Of a stretch of DNA of 64,000 nucleotides, positions 60,961 to 64,000 are shown one piece after another (positions within the stretch are counted from its first letter, which is position 1; each line of letters begins with the position of its first letter). The notes under the pieces are model-generated. The model ran no database searches, was not told where the DNA came from, and worked only from the letters and a program-made list of their open reading frames with translations. Both the position numbers and the translations under genes were made by a program. The stretch comes from Episyrphus balteatus (lineage: Eukaryota > Arthropoda > Insecta > Diptera > Syrphidae), in NCBI RefSeq assembly GCF_945859705.1, contig NC_079136.1, positions 122,354,028 to 122,418,027 on the forward strand, given 5' to 3'.

Positions 60961-61576
60961 CATCGCCAACAGATCTCCACAGGTGTTTTGAGGTATTTTT
61001 AAATTTTTTTCAATTTAAGATTGTGTAACTTGTAGAGCACGTAACGTTATGTGTGATATATCAAATAAAAGGTTATGTTAGCAGCATGCGTATTAAAGTT
61101 AAATCAAATTTGTATGTGCACTAGATCAAAAGATATAACGTGTGTTCGAAAAGAACATCTTTGTACCGTTATCTCCGAATTTTGAATATGAAATTAATTG
61201 AAATTTTGTACAATAATATATTATTTAATTACCTATCTACAGTACAAATTTCATTCATCTATCTATTAAAACAAAAAAGTTATAACAAGTTGAAGTCGTG
61301 TCGCGTTTTCGTTTCATTTTGTTTCAAATCACTACGATACTAAAGAAGTTTTCACTTCAAAAAAACAAATCTAGAAATTATTCCACTGTACAAAATACAA
61401 AATCCCATATTTCCAAAGAAAAACATTAAAACTTTTATTAGTCCAGTAATTCGGTCAATTCTGTTTTTATATAAAATTAAGTATCCATAAACCATAGAAA
61501 TTCAAAAATTCAGCATAATATAAAACCTTAAATTTCGAAGAAATCAAAATTCCCGAAAACTAAAATTTTGAAAGCT
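60961..61576. other. AT-rich DNA, no gene seen
   Basis: No supported feature. A 67-codon frame at 61140-61343 has no recognisable character. Confidence 0.4.
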
Positions 61577-63078
61577 TAAAATAGTAGAGTAACTAAAGCA
61601 AATTATTAGGGAACCCGGCCGAACAGCTCTGATTTTGACAATTTTTTTTTTTTTTCAAACGTAGGTAATTAAAAATACTTTAAAGTCTATAGATTAAAAA
61701 TTGCCGGTGTTGCCGTATTGTTTTTTAAAATTAAAATTAAATTTTTTTTTAACAAAACCATTTTTTTGGCTTAAATTTCATAAAACAAATGATAGCAAAA
61801 GATTCTCTAGGTAATTTAAGAAAAATATACATATAAAAGTCAGTAAGGGACAATCTTCCATCGTTTAAGCGATAAATGCAATTTTCTAACATTCTGACCT
61901 CAAACACAAAAAAAAATATTTTGAAAACAACGGCAACACCTACAATATTTTAAAATACATTTTTAAAAAGCCAGAAGCTCATTCTTATCTCTTTTTGACT
62001 TTTTGAAAAAATGGTCCTCAAAAAAAAAAATGTTATTAGAAAAATTTAAAATGACTTTTTTCCAAACTTTTTCTAATAAAATATGAATTTATTTAAAAAA
62101 AAATTTTGGCCATAAATATTATCAGTTGAATTTCGAAGCAAAAAGGTAAAATATATCACACTTTTGCAAAAAAAAAAATGAAAAATTACTTAAATTTCAA
62201 TGGTTTTTTTTTTTATTAAAACTGAATTTTTGCATTGAAATAATTAATTTTTTCAAAGACTGTGATAGGAACTTTAAATTTTTGCTATTTAACTTTCAAC
62301 AGTAAGGGTTATTAAATGAATAAAAAATAATTTTATGTTTAGATGTTGAACTTTAAAAAAAAAATAAGTTACATTTTTTTTCAAAAATTTGATTAAAAAA
62401 AGTTCTTCGAAAATGAAATACTTTTTAATTTTTTTCATAAACCGTAATACATATTGATATTTCCTTTTATAATTTGAAATCATAATAAATGCGGCCAAAA
62501 AAATTTGAAAATAAATGCATTTTATATTACGACTAAGTTTAAAAAACGACATCTTAAAATTTTTTCAATAATTTTTTTTTTCAAAAATCTGAGTTCAATT
62601 ACCATTCTTTCAAAAGCCGTTCATTCAATTAACTTAATTTTAATTTTACATATATGACTAAGCTTCTAGCTTTTAAAAAATGTATATTTGAATATTGTAG
62701 GTGTTGCCGTTGTGTTCAAATATTTTGTTTTGTGTTTGAAGTCAATTAAAAAGAAAATTGCATCTATCGCTTGAACTATGAAAGATGGTCCCTCACTCCC
62801 ATATATTTTTTTTCCTCGAATTTCCTAGACAATCTTTTGGCATCAATTAATTTATGAAATTTAAGAAAAATTTTTGAAAAAAATTTGTTTTTGTTCACAA
62901 AAATCTTCAATAAAATTTAAAAAATCAAAACGGCAACACCGGCAATTTTTAATCTATAGAGAGACTTTAAAGTATTTTTAATTACCGACGTTTGAAAAAA
63001 AAGATCATCAAAATCTAAGCTGTTCGGCCGGGTTCCCTAATATTGCCAATTTTTGATCTTTAGTTACTCCACTAAAAT
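61577..63078. mobile_element. Large foldback element, 1.5-kb palindrome
   Basis: The outer arms (about 61577-62000 and 62640-63078) are inverted copies. Both contain TTAGGGAACCCGGCCGAACA, ATTGCCGGTGTTGCCGT-type and AACGGCAACACC words, and ATTTAAGAAAAAT. The left end reads AATAGTAGAGTAACTAAAG; the right end, reverse-complemented, reads TTTTAGTGGAGTAACTAAAG. The arms are more diverged than in the 57989 element, so this copy is older. No coding frame. Confidence 0.8.
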
Positions 63079-63860
63079 ACCAAAAATGCGAATTAAAATT
63101 TCTTGTTATAAATAATTGGACCTCAGGAACTAAAATGTGTCTAGTACAGTAGATACCAAAGTTCAAAATCACGAAATTAAAAAAAAAAGCTCAAAATAAT
63201 GAAGACCAAAATCTTAATATCCCCAAAACAAAATGTTGTATACATATTTGGTTGGGGATTTTAGGTGTTGAGGTTTTTTTTTTGTTCTCTCGTATAAGGA
63301 CTTTTTTTTAAAGTTTGGGTATGTTTTCAAATGTTTTTTTTTACAATTTTCGAGTCCGAAAAGTTTATTCATTAACTATAAATAATTCTGGGGAAACCGA
63401 AAAATCCGAACTAACGTATTTGAAGCATGTTTAGTATAATTTTACTATTATAGACACCTGTCTCAATAGTTATGTCTATGACTGTATTATTTAAATCTTA
63501 GAAAGAAAATTGAATCTCTGTATCACATTAGCCTTCAAATGTGGTTTATAAATAGTTTTATTATGCATTTAGTGATTTATAAGTTTTCTTTTTTTTAAGA
63601 CCACAATTTGTTTGTTTACAACTTGTGTAAAATGAACAAGTTGAAAAATGTTAATTAGTCTATTAATTACAAAAAAAAAAAAAAAAATAAAATATATCGA
63701 ATGGCGCCTTGCTTGTAACGATGACCCAACGATATAGATTTTTTTTAAGTTTTATTTTAATTGACTAATTAATATTTTATTGTGGTTTTGTTATAGAAAT
63801 GTTAAACACGATTATTTTTAACTTTGTGTTTTTTTTTTTTTTCTTTATTCATGAGAATGT
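63079..63860. other. AT-rich DNA, no gene seen
   Basis: Homopolymer runs and degenerate words only. A TTCATGAGAATG word at 63850 resembles the start of the 44997 element family. Confidence 0.35.
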
Positions 63861-63864
63861 GTTA

Positions 63865-64000
63865 ATTACACTGGTCTGCAAAATTCAACTTTTTTTTTTC
63901 TCCTTCAAATAAATTTTTGATATTATGAAAGATTAGAATTTCCTGAATCTAAATCTGGTTTCAGAAAAATTCTATCAGGTAGCGTTTTTGTAAAAATGAT
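63865..64000 (+). repeat. Partial copy of the 33075-33540 repeat family, cut by the window edge
   Basis: It starts ATTACACTGGTCTGCAAAAT, like 33075 (ATTACACTGGTCAACAAAAT). It then has CAGAAAAATTCTATCAGG and GCGTTTTTGTAAA, like CAGAAAAATTCTATTAGC and CCGTTCTTGAAA at 33475-33505. Confidence 0.6.

Larger units (their letters stand above)
54540..63260. repeat. Degenerate AT-rich word pattern, interrupted by larger repeats
   Basis: Between the larger elements, words such as CCCAAAACTTTAAATGCC, AAAATTCAAAATCC and CCTAAAATTTCAAAATC recur irregularly (for example 54608, 54790, 54925, 55075, 56755, 59745, 61510 and 63170). This may be a heavily decayed tandem repeat, but no fixed period could be set by eye. 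Confidence 0.35.

Overview
This window looks like nuclear DNA from an insect, most likely a fly (Diptera). The DNA is very AT-rich with long homopolymer runs. Genes are split by GT-AG introns, and mobile elements and satellite DNA fill most of the space between exons. The two protein-coding genes I can support are of insect type: a clip-domain serine protease, and a very large disordered protein that resembles muscle Z-disc or actin-cytoskeleton scaffolds. I cannot name the species. I see no CRISPR, operon, tRNA or rRNA.

Layout. Positions 1-14700 (+ strand) hold a secreted trypsin-like clip-domain protease. It has six coding exons whose phases join without a break into 536 codons plus a stop. 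The first intron (about 10.4 kb) carries a 1.1-kb element with a GACA microsatellite and several small inverted-repeat transposons. A later intron, just after the catalytic His codon, is filled by about 750 bp of an almost pure AATTG pentamer repeat. From about 14750 to 29300 lies a tandem satellite of about 45 units in three main length classes (about 304, 319 and 330 bp), with higher-order organisation. From 29300 to 35800 the DNA is AT-rich intergenic sequence with nested relics: a hAT-type element with a perfect 8-bp target duplication sits in a dead Tc1-like transposase, next to two degenerate non-LTR retrotransposon pieces and a large palindrome.

From 53187 down to 35820 (- strand) runs the second gene. 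Ten exons join in phase into 3138 codons plus a stop. The 5' end is missing, because an exon upstream of 53187 is required and was not found. The protein has a proline-rich segment, Gln-rich exons, five copies of an S-[KR]-x-F-[KR]-x-L-Q-type motif, and a 6.5-kb last exon with about 16 copies of a DFWAxI-type motif in an acidic, Lys/Glu-rich background. Its introns contain small transposons and diverged relatives of the satellite unit. From 53188 to 64000 I find no coding exon. That part holds two more GACA-type elements, two large foldback (palindromic) elements, a repeat of about 185 bp, and a degenerate AT-rich word pattern.

The two genes converge on the satellite array from opposite sides. 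I see no functional link between them. The most unusual items are the satellite with its probable dispersed ancestors in a neighbouring intron, and the multivalent DFW-motif protein. All family assignments come from recognising motifs by eye, without database searches.
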